DNA from: Tateyamaria omphalii
Lineage (GTDB): Bacteria; Pseudomonadota; Alphaproteobacteria; Rhodobacterales; Rhodobacteraceae
Reading direction: 5' to 3'
DNA length: 64,000 nt
Assembly (NCBI RefSeq): GCF_019802125.1
Contig: NZ_JAHVHT010000001.1
Span: 620,001 to 684,000 of the forward strand
A program made the position numbers and the translations under genes. This document shows positions 27,373 to 35,338 of this stretch, piece after piece; within the stretch, counting starts at the first letter, position 1, and each line of letters starts with the position of its first letter. Below the pieces are notes generated by a model. It was not told the origin of the DNA and made no database searches. It saw only the letters and a program-made list of their open reading frames with translations.

Positions 27373-27725
27373 ACCCAGAGCTTAGCATTCCTTTGCTTGG
27401 CCCCATTTGTGGCGACATTCGCGCACGTTTTCCGGACCGGGCGCGCGCATGGTCAATGCGGGGTAAGGGCGGCTCAAGGCTGCCGTCGATTTTGAAAGAT
27501 CAACGCCGCGTCTGCGTGCAAGCTATCCAACTGGTGGCAGAGCATTGACGTGAGCCCGCTGCGTGGACGTGCTGGCGACCACCCTGCGGCGAAACGCTAT
27601 CCTTGAACCCCGTCATTTACGAACGCAGCGATGATTGATAGGTTTTTGCCCAGCCCAACGTGACCTGCGCGCAACCTGTTTCGTAGTTCCGAACCGGCAT
27701 TCCCCCAAAAAAATGGAGATTTGGC
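27373..27725. other. 353-base intergenic region
   Basis: Between the ATPase gene and the GFA-domain gene, both on the plus strand. I see no terminator with a clear T-tract, no repeat and no RNA. Short frames here look like noise. Confidence 0.5.
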
Positions 27726-28190
27726 ATGCGCCAACCAAACCTGCCTGCTGGCGGAACCTGCCGCTGTTCCGCGATCCGGTTTGAAATCCTGGCTCCTCCA
27801 ATAATGACGCTCGCGTGTCACTGCTTGGACTGCCAGAGAATGAGTGCGAGTGCGTTTTCGCTCGGAGCGATGATCCCGGCGAGCGGCTTCAGGATTGTGA
27901 AGGGTAGGCCGGTTGCAAGACCTTTGCCGGGATCGCGGCGGCATCACTTTTTCTGTCCCCTCTGCATGACCTTGCTGTTCACGAAAGTCGAAGGCGCGGA
28001 TGAACGGGTGAACGTACGCGTGACGCTGTGTGACGACAGCTCCTGGTTCACGCCCTTTGTCGAAACGATGACGCAAGACAGGCTGCCATGGGCTGTTACA
28101 CCCGCCGTTCATTCTTATGATGCGTTTCCGACGCCAGCAGAGTTCCAAAGACTTCTTGCGGAGTTTGCACGCTGGGGTGAATCCGGCTGA
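27726..28190 (+). CDS. GFA-family zinc-binding protein
   Basis: A 154-residue protein of the glutathione-dependent formaldehyde-activating (GFA, Mss4-like) family. Zinc ligands are recognisable as CRC near residue 12, CHCLDC near 31, and CPLC near 77. Most family members are not proven formaldehyde enzymes and the true substrate is unknown. It starts at ATG 27726 and stands alone between unrelated genes. A second GFA gene of a different subgroup is at 45069-45431. Confidence 0.85.
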   Translation: MRQPNLPAGGTCRCSAIRFEILAPPIMTLACHCLDCQRMSASAFSLGAMIPASGFRIVKGRPVARPLPGSRRHHFFCPLCMTLLFTKVEGADERVNVRVTLCDDSSWFTPFVETMTQDRLPWAVTPAVHSYDAFPTPAEFQRLLAEFARWGESG

Positions 28191-28457
28191 GACGAGTTGC
28201 TGTTCGCCAATTCCCAAAGCCTTGTGACACCCTGAGGCAGAACTGTTTTGCCAAGGTGACTGTCCTGAGACCGGCCACTGCGAAACGGCGCAAGGTCCGT
28301 AACCTGACGAGGTCAGAAGCTGAGGTGAACGTCCGCTTCGGCCTGGTCGCGACGACCGGGCCAGAGGTCAGTTTCGGCATGATCGGCCCGGCACCACGCT
28401 TCGAACCGGTGTACGAAGGGCCTTGTTCACGCGACATAGCGGAGGCGGGCCGTCGGG

Positions 28458-29195
28458 TCACTCGGTGCGGGTGACCGTGGCCTCGCCCGCCTGCATGTCG
28501 CCCTCGGCCCGGTCGAAGCGCAGGTAGGCGATGGCCTTGTCGCCTGCGCGCGACAGGAGCGTGCCGGCTGGTTTCTCGCCCGCCTTGATCTCGGTGCCGG
28601 GATCGGCTGCGCCCGCGACAAGAACAGGGGCCAGCCCTTTGCGCAGGGTGGTTTTGTGCTTCATCCGCGCTGTCACTTCCTGACCAACATAGCATCCCTT
28701 GCGAAAGTCGACGCCGTTGAGCGTGTCGAACCCGACCTCGAGAATGAACGTGTCCGGCGTCAGTTCGATGCCCGTTTCCGGGATCATGTGGGCCACCCGG
28801 AGCGCCGTCCAATCGGTGGTGTCGTCCGTCTGGGCCGTGTCCCGGTAGGCCCGCCAGCCCATCGCCTTGTGCCGCGGGTCCGCAAGGCCGTCCGCCGGAA
28901 TGTCCCCGGTACCACGGTGCACGTGCAGGTCCGTGTCCTCGAGCATGACGTTGGCCCGCAATTTGTACATCGTCAGCCGCTGCCGCAGCATGTCCGCCTG
29001 ATCGCCATGCGCGTCGAGCAAGACCGCGTCTCCGTCCGGGACAAGGAAGAAGTCCGCCATGTATTTGCCTTGCGGCGTCAAGAGGGCAGCGTAGACCAGC
29101 CCGTCCTTCAGCCCGTCCACGTCGTTGGTCACGAGCCCCTGCAGGAAGCTGTGCGTATCGGGGCCGGAGAGGCGGAAGATGTGACGGTCGGACAT
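28458..29195 (-). CDS. ygfZ: folate-binding protein YgfZ/GcvT-like
   Basis: A 245-residue protein related to the T-protein of glycine cleavage. The signature K-G-C-Y-x-G-Q-E appears as RKGCYVGQEVTARM near residue 170, with the Cys that marks YgfZ (IbaG-independent iron-sulfur repair factors). YgfZ helps keep certain Fe-S enzymes, such as MiaB, active, using tetrahydrofolate. It is the only gene of its strand here, divergent from a glycosyltransferase gene across 68 bases. Confidence 0.92.
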   Translation of the reverse strand: MSDRHIFRLSGPDTHSFLQGLVTNDVDGLKDGLVYAALLTPQGKYMADFFLVPDGDAVLLDAHGDQADMLRQRLTMYKLRANVMLEDTDLHVHRGTGDIPADGLADPRHKAMGWRAYRDTAQTDDTTDWTALRVAHMIPETGIELTPDTFILEVGFDTLNGVDFRKGCYVGQEVTARMKHKTTLRKGLAPVLVAGAADPGTEIKAGEKPAGTLLSRAGDKAIAYLRFDRAEGDMQAGEATVTRTE

Positions 29196-29263
29196 GTGAG
29201 TTCCTTTTGCGGACGTCCCTTGTCATATAGCAGCGCAAGGACCAATCGAAAGGGGGGCTTCGC

Positions 29264-29935
29264 GTGCCTGCACCTATCTCTGTCATCGTGCCGACGTTGA
29301 ATGCCGAGACCACCCTGAGCGGTTGTCTGGAGGCGTTGATGGAAGGCGTCGATGCGGGGTTGATTGCTGAACTGGTGGTGAGCGACGGCGGGTCGACGGA
29401 CGACACCACCACGCTCGCCGATGCGTGGGGGGCAGGGATTGTCACAGGCCCTGCGTCACGTGGAGGGCAGTTGCGCCGGGGCGTGGCAGCAGCGCGGGCC
29501 GAGTGGTTTCTGGTGATCCATGCCGATACGTGCCTTGCCCCCGGCTGGACCGAGGCTGTGGTGCCGCATCTGGCGCGGCGGGAGGCTGGCTATTTCAAAC
29601 TGGGCTTCGACCGCGGTGGGCGTTTGGTTGCGGCATGGGCCAACCTGCGGGCGCGTCTGTTTGGGCTGCCCTATGGCGATCAGGGGCTGCTGATCCGGCG
29701 TGATCACTATGCGCGTGTGGGGGGGTATGCGGAGATCCCGCTGATGGAGGATGTGGCAATGTCCCGCGCGCTGCGAGGGGCATTGATGCAACTCGATGCT
29801 GTGGCCGTCACCAGAGCCGACAAGTACCGCCGTCAGGGCTGGGTCCGTCGCGGAACGCGCAATTTGTGGTCGTTGCTGCGCTATTTTGCAGGCGTCAGTC
29901 CCGACAAGCTCGCAGAGCGCTATCGCCGGTCGTGA
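29264..29935 (+). CDS. glycosyltransferase, GT2 (TIGR04283-like)
   Basis: A 223-residue family 2 glycosyltransferase. It starts at GTG (29264) after a G-rich ribosome site. Motifs: ISVIVPTLNAETTLSGCLEAL, the DGGSTDDT loop near residue 45, the HADT nucleotide/metal motif near 85, and GDQGLLIRRDHYARVGGY with PLMEDVAMSRAL near 150-165. The short length and motifs match the TIGR04283 group of bacterial transferases of unknown acceptor. No membrane helix is visible. Confidence 0.88.
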   Translation: MPAPISVIVPTLNAETTLSGCLEALMEGVDAGLIAELVVSDGGSTDDTTTLADAWGAGIVTGPASRGGQLRRGVAAARAEWFLVIHADTCLAPGWTEAVVPHLARREAGYFKLGFDRGGRLVAAWANLRARLFGLPYGDQGLLIRRDHYARVGGYAEIPLMEDVAMSRALRGALMQLDAVAVTRADKYRRQGWVRRGTRNLWSLLRYFAGVSPDKLAERYRRS

Positions 29936-30010
29936 ACTGCGTTGAGGTCGATTGACGCCGCTTGGCGCGGCGCTACTGTGCGCGGGACTTCAACACGGCG
30001 GAGCGTTTCC

Positions 30011-31219
30011 ATGACATCACCCGACAAGCATCTGGGCGGACGTGAATATCTGGCCATTCCCGGCCCTTCGGTGATGCCCGAGCCCGTGTTGCAGGCCATG
30101 CACCGCGCGGCCCCCAACATCTATGCGGGCGAGATCGTGGACATCGCCGCGAGCATCGTGCCCGACCTCAAGCGCGTGGCCCGGACGGAGGCGCATGTGG
30201 CAATGTATATTGGCAACGGCCATGCGGCGTGGGAGGCTGCGCTCGCCAATACGGTGGGCGAGGGTGACACGGTGCTTGTCCCGGCCACGGGCCGATTTGC
30301 ACATGGCTGGGCCGATATGGCGGAGGGGCTTGGCGTGCAGACCCGGATCCTCGATTTCGGGAAACGCGCGCCGTGGGATATGGAGCGCATGGCCGAGGCG
30401 CTGCGCGCGGACACGGGCCACGAGATCAAGGCGGTGCTGGCCGTGCATGTGGACACCTCGACCTCGATCCGGAACGACGTGGCGGCGCTGCGCGCATTGC
30501 TGGACGAGGTGGGCCATCCTGCGCTTTTGATGGCCGACTGCATCGCGTCGTTGGGTTGTGACCGGTTCGAGATGGATGCCTGGGGCGTCGATGTGATGGT
30601 GGCGGGCTGCCAGAAGGGGTTGATGGTGCCGCCGGGCATGGCGTTCGTCTTTTTCAACGACAAGGCGGATGCGGTCCGCCGGGCCATGCCGCGGGTGAGC
30701 CGTTATTGGGACTGGTCGCCCCGTGCCAACCCGGATGAGTTTTTCATGTATTGGAACGGGACGGCGCCGACCCATCACCTGTATGGTCTGCGCACTGCGC
30801 TGGACATGATCCATACCGAGGGGATGGAGGCGATCTGGACCCGCCATGAACGGCTGGCCCGCGCCATCTGGGCCGCTTGCGATGCTTGGGGGGCGGAAGG
30901 GCCGCTGGAATTGAACGTGGCCGCGCCCGCGCGGCGCAGTTGCGCCGTGACCGCCCTGCGCCTTGAGGCGCCGCACGCCACCGCCTTGCGCGACTGGACA
31001 GAGGCGCATTTGGGCCTGACCCTCGGCATCGGGCTGGGCATGGCACCGCCGGGTGATCCGGCTTGGCACGGATTTTTCCGGCTGGGTCATATGGGCCATG
31101 TGAACGGGCACATGATCATGGGCCTCTTGGGCGGGATCGAAGCAGGGCTGACCGCGCTTGGCGTGCCGCATGGGCGGGATGCGCTGGGGACCGCTGCGGC
31201 CGAGATTGCAAGGGTTTAG
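30011..31219 (+). CDS. class V aminotransferase (serine/aspartate-glyoxylate type)
   Basis: A 402-residue PLP enzyme. It begins MTSPDKHLGGREYLAIPGPSVMPEPVL, the fold-start of alanine/serine-glyoxylate aminotransferases. The PLP-Lys is in MVAGCQKGLMVPPG, and the cofactor Asp is in LMADCIASLG. A late FRLGHMGHVNGHMIMGLLG segment is typical of the SgaA group used in the serine cycle or the beta-hydroxyaspartate pathway (BhcA). No serine-cycle or bhc partners flank it, so the exact donor is uncertain. The frame extends upstream to 29942 without support. Confidence 0.88.
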   Translation: MTSPDKHLGGREYLAIPGPSVMPEPVLQAMHRAAPNIYAGEIVDIAASIVPDLKRVARTEAHVAMYIGNGHAAWEAALANTVGEGDTVLVPATGRFAHGWADMAEGLGVQTRILDFGKRAPWDMERMAEALRADTGHEIKAVLAVHVDTSTSIRNDVAALRALLDEVGHPALLMADCIASLGCDRFEMDAWGVDVMVAGCQKGLMVPPGMAFVFFNDKADAVRRAMPRVSRYWDWSPRANPDEFFMYWNGTAPTHHLYGLRTALDMIHTEGMEAIWTRHERLARAIWAACDAWGAEGPLELNVAAPARRSCAVTALRLEAPHATALRDWTEAHLGLTLGIGLGMAPPGDPAWHGFFRLGHMGHVNGHMIMGLLGGIEAGLTALGVPHGRDALGTAAAEIARV

Positions 31220-31240
31220 CCTGTGCCTGCCCTGCCTGCG

Positions 31241-31978
31241 CTAATGCGCGGACGCTTGGTAGCGCTGCAGCAAGCGGGCAAGGGTCCCATCGTTGCGCAT
31301 GGCGTTGATTGCGGTTTGATAGGCGCGGCGGGTGTCATCCGGCAGGGCCGGGCTGGCCACCAGGAAGACCGGGATGTCGCGGATGGAGCTGCCGACCGAA
31401 AGGGCGGTGTCCATATCCAGCATGGACCAGGTCATGCGCATCATGTCTTCGGTCAGGAGCCATGCATCGGCCCGCCCGGACGCGAGCATGTTGGCGCTGG
31501 CCTGCGGTGAGCGTGTGTATTGGAGGTTGTCGAACCCAAGCTGCGACAGAACCTGTTCTGACGTCGTGCCCCGTTCAACGACGATGGCCGATAAATCGCG
31601 CGCCTGTTCGATAGTGTCGACGCGGTTGGAGAGGCTGGCAAAGCTGAGGCCCGTGCGGTGGTATTCGACCACCCACAGGATCTGGTCGTCATGCGCCTTG
31701 CCCTTGAACAGCGCGGGCATCAGCGTGGCGTCGTCCGTCAAAATCTCGTGCACCGCCCGTTGGAAGGGCAGGAACTGCAGGTCGATGCTGCGCCCTGCGC
31801 GGCGGGCGGCCTCCTGCAGGACGTCGATGGCGTATCCGGGGCGGCCCGGGGCCCCGTCGATCATGAGCGGCGGGTAGTGGGCGGCCACAACCCGGTCCAC
31901 ATGCGTCTGCTGCGCGTGCAGCGCCTGTGCGATCATGAGGAGCGCCGCGAGGCAGACGGTCAGGGCAGAGGGTTTCAC
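31241..31978 (-). CDS. orphan periplasmic solute-binding protein (SBP_bac_3-like)
   Basis: A 245-residue exported protein: the signal peptide MKPSALTVCLAALLMIAQALHAQQ ends near residue 22. The rest has the amino-acid-binding type fold (HYPPLMIDGAPGRPGYAIDVLQEAARRAG, then a late NAMRNDGTLARLLQRY). No permease or ATPase is next to it, so it may work with a distant transporter or as a sensor accessory. It converges with the aminotransferase gene. Confidence 0.82.
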   Translation of the reverse strand: MKPSALTVCLAALLMIAQALHAQQTHVDRVVAAHYPPLMIDGAPGRPGYAIDVLQEAARRAGRSIDLQFLPFQRAVHEILTDDATLMPALFKGKAHDDQILWVVEYHRTGLSFASLSNRVDTIEQARDLSAIVVERGTTSEQVLSQLGFDNLQYTRSPQASANMLASGRADAWLLTEDMMRMTWSMLDMDTALSVGSSIRDIPVFLVASPALPDDTRRAYQTAINAMRNDGTLARLLQRYQASAH

Positions 31979-32139
31979 GTTGTCATCACCGGTTGCGTCA
32001 TTCTCAAGCGCGCCGGACGGATGTCTTTGCCATCTTCTGCAAGACCATCGGCGCCTTCCGTGTCCGACAACATCGGCGGACCCTAAGGGGTTCCGATTTA
32101 TGAAATGTTAAAGGCAGGCGTTGGGTCAGCGGGCCGCAA

Positions 32140-32358
32140 CTAGAACGATTTGCCGCGCCGGATGGAGGCCTCTTGCCGTGCGGCGGCCCAGACCTTGCCC
32201 CGTTCGATCAGGTGGTTCACACCGAGCCCCAGCAGCATGGCCGCAATCAGGCCCCAGATCGCCCAGATTGCAACCAGGATCCACGTGATGTTGACACCGA
32301 ACATCACGATGCAGGCTTTGGTATAGTTTGGCGCGGTTCCGGTGTGGTGATCGTCCAT
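32140..32358 (-). CDS. small membrane protein next to hisC
   Basis: A 72-residue protein with one or two membrane helices (VMFGVNITWILVAIWAIWGLIAAMLLGLGVN region) and a basic tail (ERGKVWAAARQEASIRRGKSF). I start it at the ATG at 32358 (MDDHHTG); the frame is open further upstream but overlaps the aminotransferase gene. It lies 55 bases downstream of that gene on the same strand. The family is unnamed to me and the function is unknown. Confidence 0.6.
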   Translation of the reverse strand: MDDHHTGTAPNYTKACIVMFGVNITWILVAIWAIWGLIAAMLLGLGVNHLIERGKVWAAARQEASIRRGKSF

Positions 32359-32413
32359 GGCGAAGCCTGAGAGCGTTGAGTGTCGGTTGACTATAGCCCT
32401 CCGGTTGCGCCTG

Positions 32414-33517
32414 TCAGCCCCTGTTGGCGTCTTCCAGCGCAAGGGGCAGGGCGGCGGCGAAGGCGTCGAGGTTGGACGGGGTACCGCAGCTGACGCGGAT
32501 GCAGCGGTTTTGCGGTGCGGCGAAGGGCATACGGACAAAGATGCCGCGTGCGATCAGCCCATCGAGCACCGCCTTGGCAAAGGTGCCGTCGCGGCCGCAG
32601 TCGATGGCGACGAAGTTGGTGGCCGAGGGGAGGGTGGTGAGCCCGTTGGCGCGGGCGATGTCGTCGATCCGGGTGCGGGCTGTGGCGATTTGGGCCACGG
32701 TTTTTGCGAGGTATGTCTGATCGTTGAGAGCTGCGAGCGCGCCCGCCTGTGCGGCGCGGTTCATGCCGAAATGGTTGCGCACCTTGTTGAAGGCGTCGAT
32801 CAGCGGTGCGGCTCCGATGGCGTAGCCGACCCGTGCGCCTGCCATGCCGTAGGCTTTGGAAAACGTGCGCGTCCGGATCACACGGGGGTCGTTTGCGTCG
32901 AGTTCGGGCGCGGTGCCTGTCGGGGCACAGTCGATATAGGCTTCATCCAGCACCAGCACGGTGCCTTCGGGCAGCCGGCCGAGCGCTTTCGTCAGCGTTT
33001 CCCCGTCATGCCACGTGCCCATGGGATTATCCGGGTTGGCGAGGTAGACGAGCTTGGCTTGCGTCTCTGCCGCCTTGGCGAAGAGGGCGGCGGGGTCTTC
33101 GTGGTCGTCGGCGTAGGGGACGGTGTGGAGCGTGCCGCCGAAGCCCGCGACGTGGTAGTTGAAGGTGGGGTAGGCGCCGAGGGATGTCACCACGTGATCG
33201 CCGGGGCCGACGAAGAGGCGGGCGAGGTAGCCGAGCAGGCCGTCGATGCCTTCGCCCACCATGATGTTGGCTGGGTCTATGTCGTGATGGGCGGCAAGTG
33301 CCTGGCGTAGTTCATGATTTTCGGGGTCGCCGTATTTCCAGATGTCCGATTGCGCCATGGCTTCGGCGACCTTTGGGGAGGGGCCGAAGATGCTTTCGTT
33401 GGCGCCGAGGCGGGCCTTGAAGGGGGCATTGCGCGCGCGTTCCTGGGCTTCGGGGCCGACGAAAGGGACGGTCGAGGGGAGGCTGGCGGCGAGCGGTGTG
33501 AGGCGGAGGTCTGTCAT
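32414..33517 (-). CDS. hisC: histidinol-phosphate/aromatic aminotransferase (HisC-like)
   Basis: A 367-residue class I/II PLP aminotransferase. The PLP-Lys is in RTFSKAYGMAGARVGY (near residue 225), the cofactor Asp/Tyr in LVLDEAYIDCAP, and the N-terminus has LGANESIFGPSPKV, the NEN-like substrate loop of HisC. It could act in histidine synthesis or on aromatic amino acids; genomes of this group often have more than one copy. No other his gene is nearby. It is divergent from the enoyl-CoA hydratase gene. Confidence 0.85.
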   Translation of the reverse strand: MTDLRLTPLAASLPSTVPFVGPEAQERARNAPFKARLGANESIFGPSPKVAEAMAQSDIWKYGDPENHELRQALAAHHDIDPANIMVGEGIDGLLGYLARLFVGPGDHVVTSLGAYPTFNYHVAGFGGTLHTVPYADDHEDPAALFAKAAETQAKLVYLANPDNPMGTWHDGETLTKALGRLPEGTVLVLDEAYIDCAPTGTAPELDANDPRVIRTRTFSKAYGMAGARVGYAIGAAPLIDAFNKVRNHFGMNRAAQAGALAALNDQTYLAKTVAQIATARTRIDDIARANGLTTLPSATNFVAIDCGRDGTFAKAVLDGLIARGIFVRMPFAAPQNRCIRVSCGTPSNLDAFAAALPLALEDANRG

Positions 33518-33621
33518 GGCTGGAAGGGGTAGCGTGGGCGCTGGTCAGGGGCAATGCCCTTACGTTTTGCTGGTGTGCCGCGATGCTTTCGGTTTGGGTG
33601 GGCGCAAAGAGGAGAGCCCCC

Positions 33622-34416
33622 ATGTCTGACCGCGTTTCCGTCACCTACGACAACCACATCGCCCATGTGCGCCTGACCCGCGCGGACAAGATGAATGCGG
33701 TCGATCAGGCGATGATTGATGCGATCATTGCCGCGGGCTTGGAAGTGGCCGAGAGCAAGGCGCGGGTGTGCGTGATCTCGGGCGAGGGCAAAGGGTTTTG
33801 TGCGGGCATTGATGTGGGTGGTTTGGGGGCGATGATTGGTAAGGATTCCAATGAGTTGCTGATGCCGCGTACCCATGGGGAGGGCACGACGAACCAGTGG
33901 CAGGAGGTCGCCATGGTGTGGGCCCGCTGCCCGATGCCGGTGATTGCTGCCGTGCATGGGGTGTGCTTTGGCGCAGGCATGCAGCTGGCGCTGGGTGCGG
34001 ATATTCGGATTGCGGCGCGGGATGCGCGCTTTGCCGTGATGGAGATGAAGTGGGGGATCGTGCCGGATATGGGTGGAATGGTGCTGTTGCCTCGGTTGGT
34101 GCGGTCGGATGTGCTGCGCAAGCTGACCTACACGGCTGATCCGATTTCTGCAGAGAAAGCAGAGGCTTGGGGGTTGGTGACGGAACTGGCTGATGATCCG
34201 GTGGCGGCGGCGATGGAACTGGCGGAGGCGTTGACGTTGAAGTCGCCATCGGCCCTGCGGGCCGCCAAGGCGTTGATTGGCTATGCAGAAATGCACGGGG
34301 CCGATGAGGTGCTGTTGGAGGAGAGCCGGGTGCAGGCCGAATTGATCGGCACGGCGGAGCAGATGGAGGTTGTTGCGGCGCAGATCCAGAAGCGGGCGCC
34401 AGTGTTCGAGGGGTGA
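33622..34416 (+). CDS. enoyl-CoA hydratase/isomerase family protein
   Basis: A 264-residue crotonase-fold enzyme. The oxyanion-hole segments are present: GEGKGFCAGIDVGGL (about 53-67) and HGVCFGAGMQLALGADIRIAA (about 112-132), followed by MEMKWGIVPDMGG. The Glu pair of classical hydratases is not clear (VPD at the second site), so it may be an isomerase or other crotonase. The ATG at 33622 has GAGGAG nearby. It stands alone upstream of the noncoding block at 34.4-35.3 kb. Confidence 0.87.
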   Translation: MSDRVSVTYDNHIAHVRLTRADKMNAVDQAMIDAIIAAGLEVAESKARVCVISGEGKGFCAGIDVGGLGAMIGKDSNELLMPRTHGEGTTNQWQEVAMVWARCPMPVIAAVHGVCFGAGMQLALGADIRIAARDARFAVMEMKWGIVPDMGGMVLLPRLVRSDVLRKLTYTADPISAEKAEAWGLVTELADDPVAAAMELAEALTLKSPSALRAAKALIGYAEMHGADEVLLEESRVQAELIGTAEQMEVVAAQIQKRAPVFEG

Positions 34417-34463
34417 GTCGCGGTGCGCGTTTACCTTGTTTTCATAGAGATTGAGGGCCGGTG

Positions 34464-34522
34464 ACAGGGTGTCACCCCCCGTGCACCATGTGTGCACCCC
34501 CTGTGCACCCCCATCGGGCGCT
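34464..34522 (+). repeat. intergenic repeat family A, copy 1
   Basis: 59 bases that match 61474-61532 with only two C/T differences. Each copy contains three GTGCAC palindromes separated by C-rich runs (ACAGGGTGTCACCCCC..., ending in CATCGGGCGCT). Both copies lie just downstream of plus-strand stop codons. Confidence 0.9.
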
Positions 34523-34634
34523 GGGGCAGGTGTTAACGCAACGCGCGGTGTTCGGATTTTGGCGCAACTTCCTGTCCGCAGCGGGGCATAGAGTGCCGCT
34601 TGCAAGGGTGTTGTCTGCTTCTTGCCTTTTCATT

Positions 34635-34654
34635 TATTGCGCAAGTGCGCAATA
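34635..34654. promoter_or_regulatory. perfect 9-2-9 palindrome upstream of the tRNA-like gene
   Basis: TATTGCGCA-AG-TGCGCAATA in an AT-rich stretch, 200 bases before the tRNA-like gene. The symmetry and setting suggest a regulator-binding site; another TTGCGCG half-like site follows at 34658. Confidence 0.55.
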
Positions 34655-34853
34655 TTGTTGCGCGGGCGCCACAGGGCTGCCGCTGCGTAAACTCCGCCGT
34701 TGATCGAATCCCGCACCCCGCAGATACAGCGCCTCCCGACAGATCAGGTCGGACCCTAGCGGCAAGAGGTGATCACTCTTCCGGTGCGGGCGGCGCTGCC
34801 GACCTCGTATGCCAGGGCCGGGCTGACCAAGGGACGTGGTTTGGGTCCACGCA

Positions 34854-34929
34854 CGATGTGTAGCTCAATCGGTAGAGCATCAGATTTTGATTCTGAGTGT
34901 CGCGGGTTCGAGTCCCGCCACAACGACCA
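34854..34929 (+). tRNA. tRNA-like gene, anticodon TTG (Gln-type), atypical
   Basis: A full cloverleaf with encoded CCA. The D-stem GCTC/GAGC, anticodon stem TCAGA/TCTGA with loop TTTTGAT (anticodon TTG, codon CAA), and T-stem GCGGG/CCCGC around TTCGAGT are all perfect. The acceptor CGATGTG/CACAACG has one A-A mismatch at the third pair. The first pair is C-G, whereas bacterial tRNA-Gln usually starts U-A, and the body does not resemble known alphaproteobacterial tRNA-Gln. It is either an unusual tRNA or a tRNA mimic. Confidence 0.6.
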
Positions 34930-34976
34930 TGGGTAAAGTGGAAACACTTTGGGTTCGACTCCCATAGGGGCCTGCA
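34929..34976 (+). ncRNA. partial tRNA-like element (variable arm plus T-arm)
   Basis: Directly after the CCA of the preceding tRNA-like gene. The hairpin AAAGTG-GAAA-CACTTT (34935-34950) looks like the long variable arm of a class II tRNA. It is followed by a T-arm-like GGG-TTCGACT-CCC (34951-34963) and AGGGGCC-TGCA. The 5' half of a tRNA is missing. ATGGG (34929-34933) also pairs with CCCAT (34961-34965), so a simpler enclosing hairpin is possible. Confidence 0.4.
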
Positions 34977-35070
34977 AGGCTTCACCATTTTTGGATCCGG
35001 GGTTGCCCCAGCAGGGGTGGACCTCGCGGTTTGGTCGCTTCGGCGGTCATGCCAAAGGGTCCGCACCTGC

Positions 35071-35165
35071 TCTGACCGGTGGTCGGGCATGGGACTGACG
35101 GCGCGCGGGTGCCGGTCCGGGCCGGGTGGATTTCGATCTTCCCCATGCCCCGACCGGTGGTCAGA
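35071..35165. repeat. long imperfect inverted repeat upstream of slipin
   Basis: Arms 35071-35093 and 35142-35165 pair through TCTGACC, GGTCGGG and CATGGG blocks, with a 3-base internal mismatch and one bulge, around a 48-base loop. Each arm also contains GACC-GGT-GGTC, which can fold on itself. Confidence 0.6.
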
Positions 35166-35338
35166 CGCCCTCTCGCCCCGGCCCCACCTGCGGTTTCGGC
35201 GCGGGGCGATCCCGGGTCTTTTCTGCCCTTCGCGGGGCGTCACACCTGTCAGCCGTTCTGGCTGCAACCCTCTGAAAACCAAAAAGGAGTTCGCGCTTTG
35301 CGACGACGATGATCCGAAAGATATGAAGGAGAGACGAC

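Larger units (their letters stand above)
34417..35338. other. 922-base noncoding block with tRNA-like RNAs and repeats
   Basis: No protein gene is supported. In order it holds a 59-base repeat shared with 61474-61532, a 9-2-9 palindrome (34635-34654), a tRNA-like gene (34854-34929), a second partial tRNA-like element (34929-34976) and a long imperfect inverted repeat (35071-35165). It ends at the ribosome site of the slipin gene. It may be a transcribed leader of slipin. Confidence 0.6.

Noticed and set aside
30017-31171. A 384-codon minus-strand frame over the class V aminotransferase
   Set aside because: It is antisense to a complete enzyme gene, with no motif or ribosome site.
34540-34860. 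A sigma-54 promoter upstream of the tRNA-like block, expected if it belonged to an RtcR operon
   Set aside because: I looked for TGGCAC-N5-TTGC and found only poor matches. The RNA-repair link therefore stays a hypothesis.
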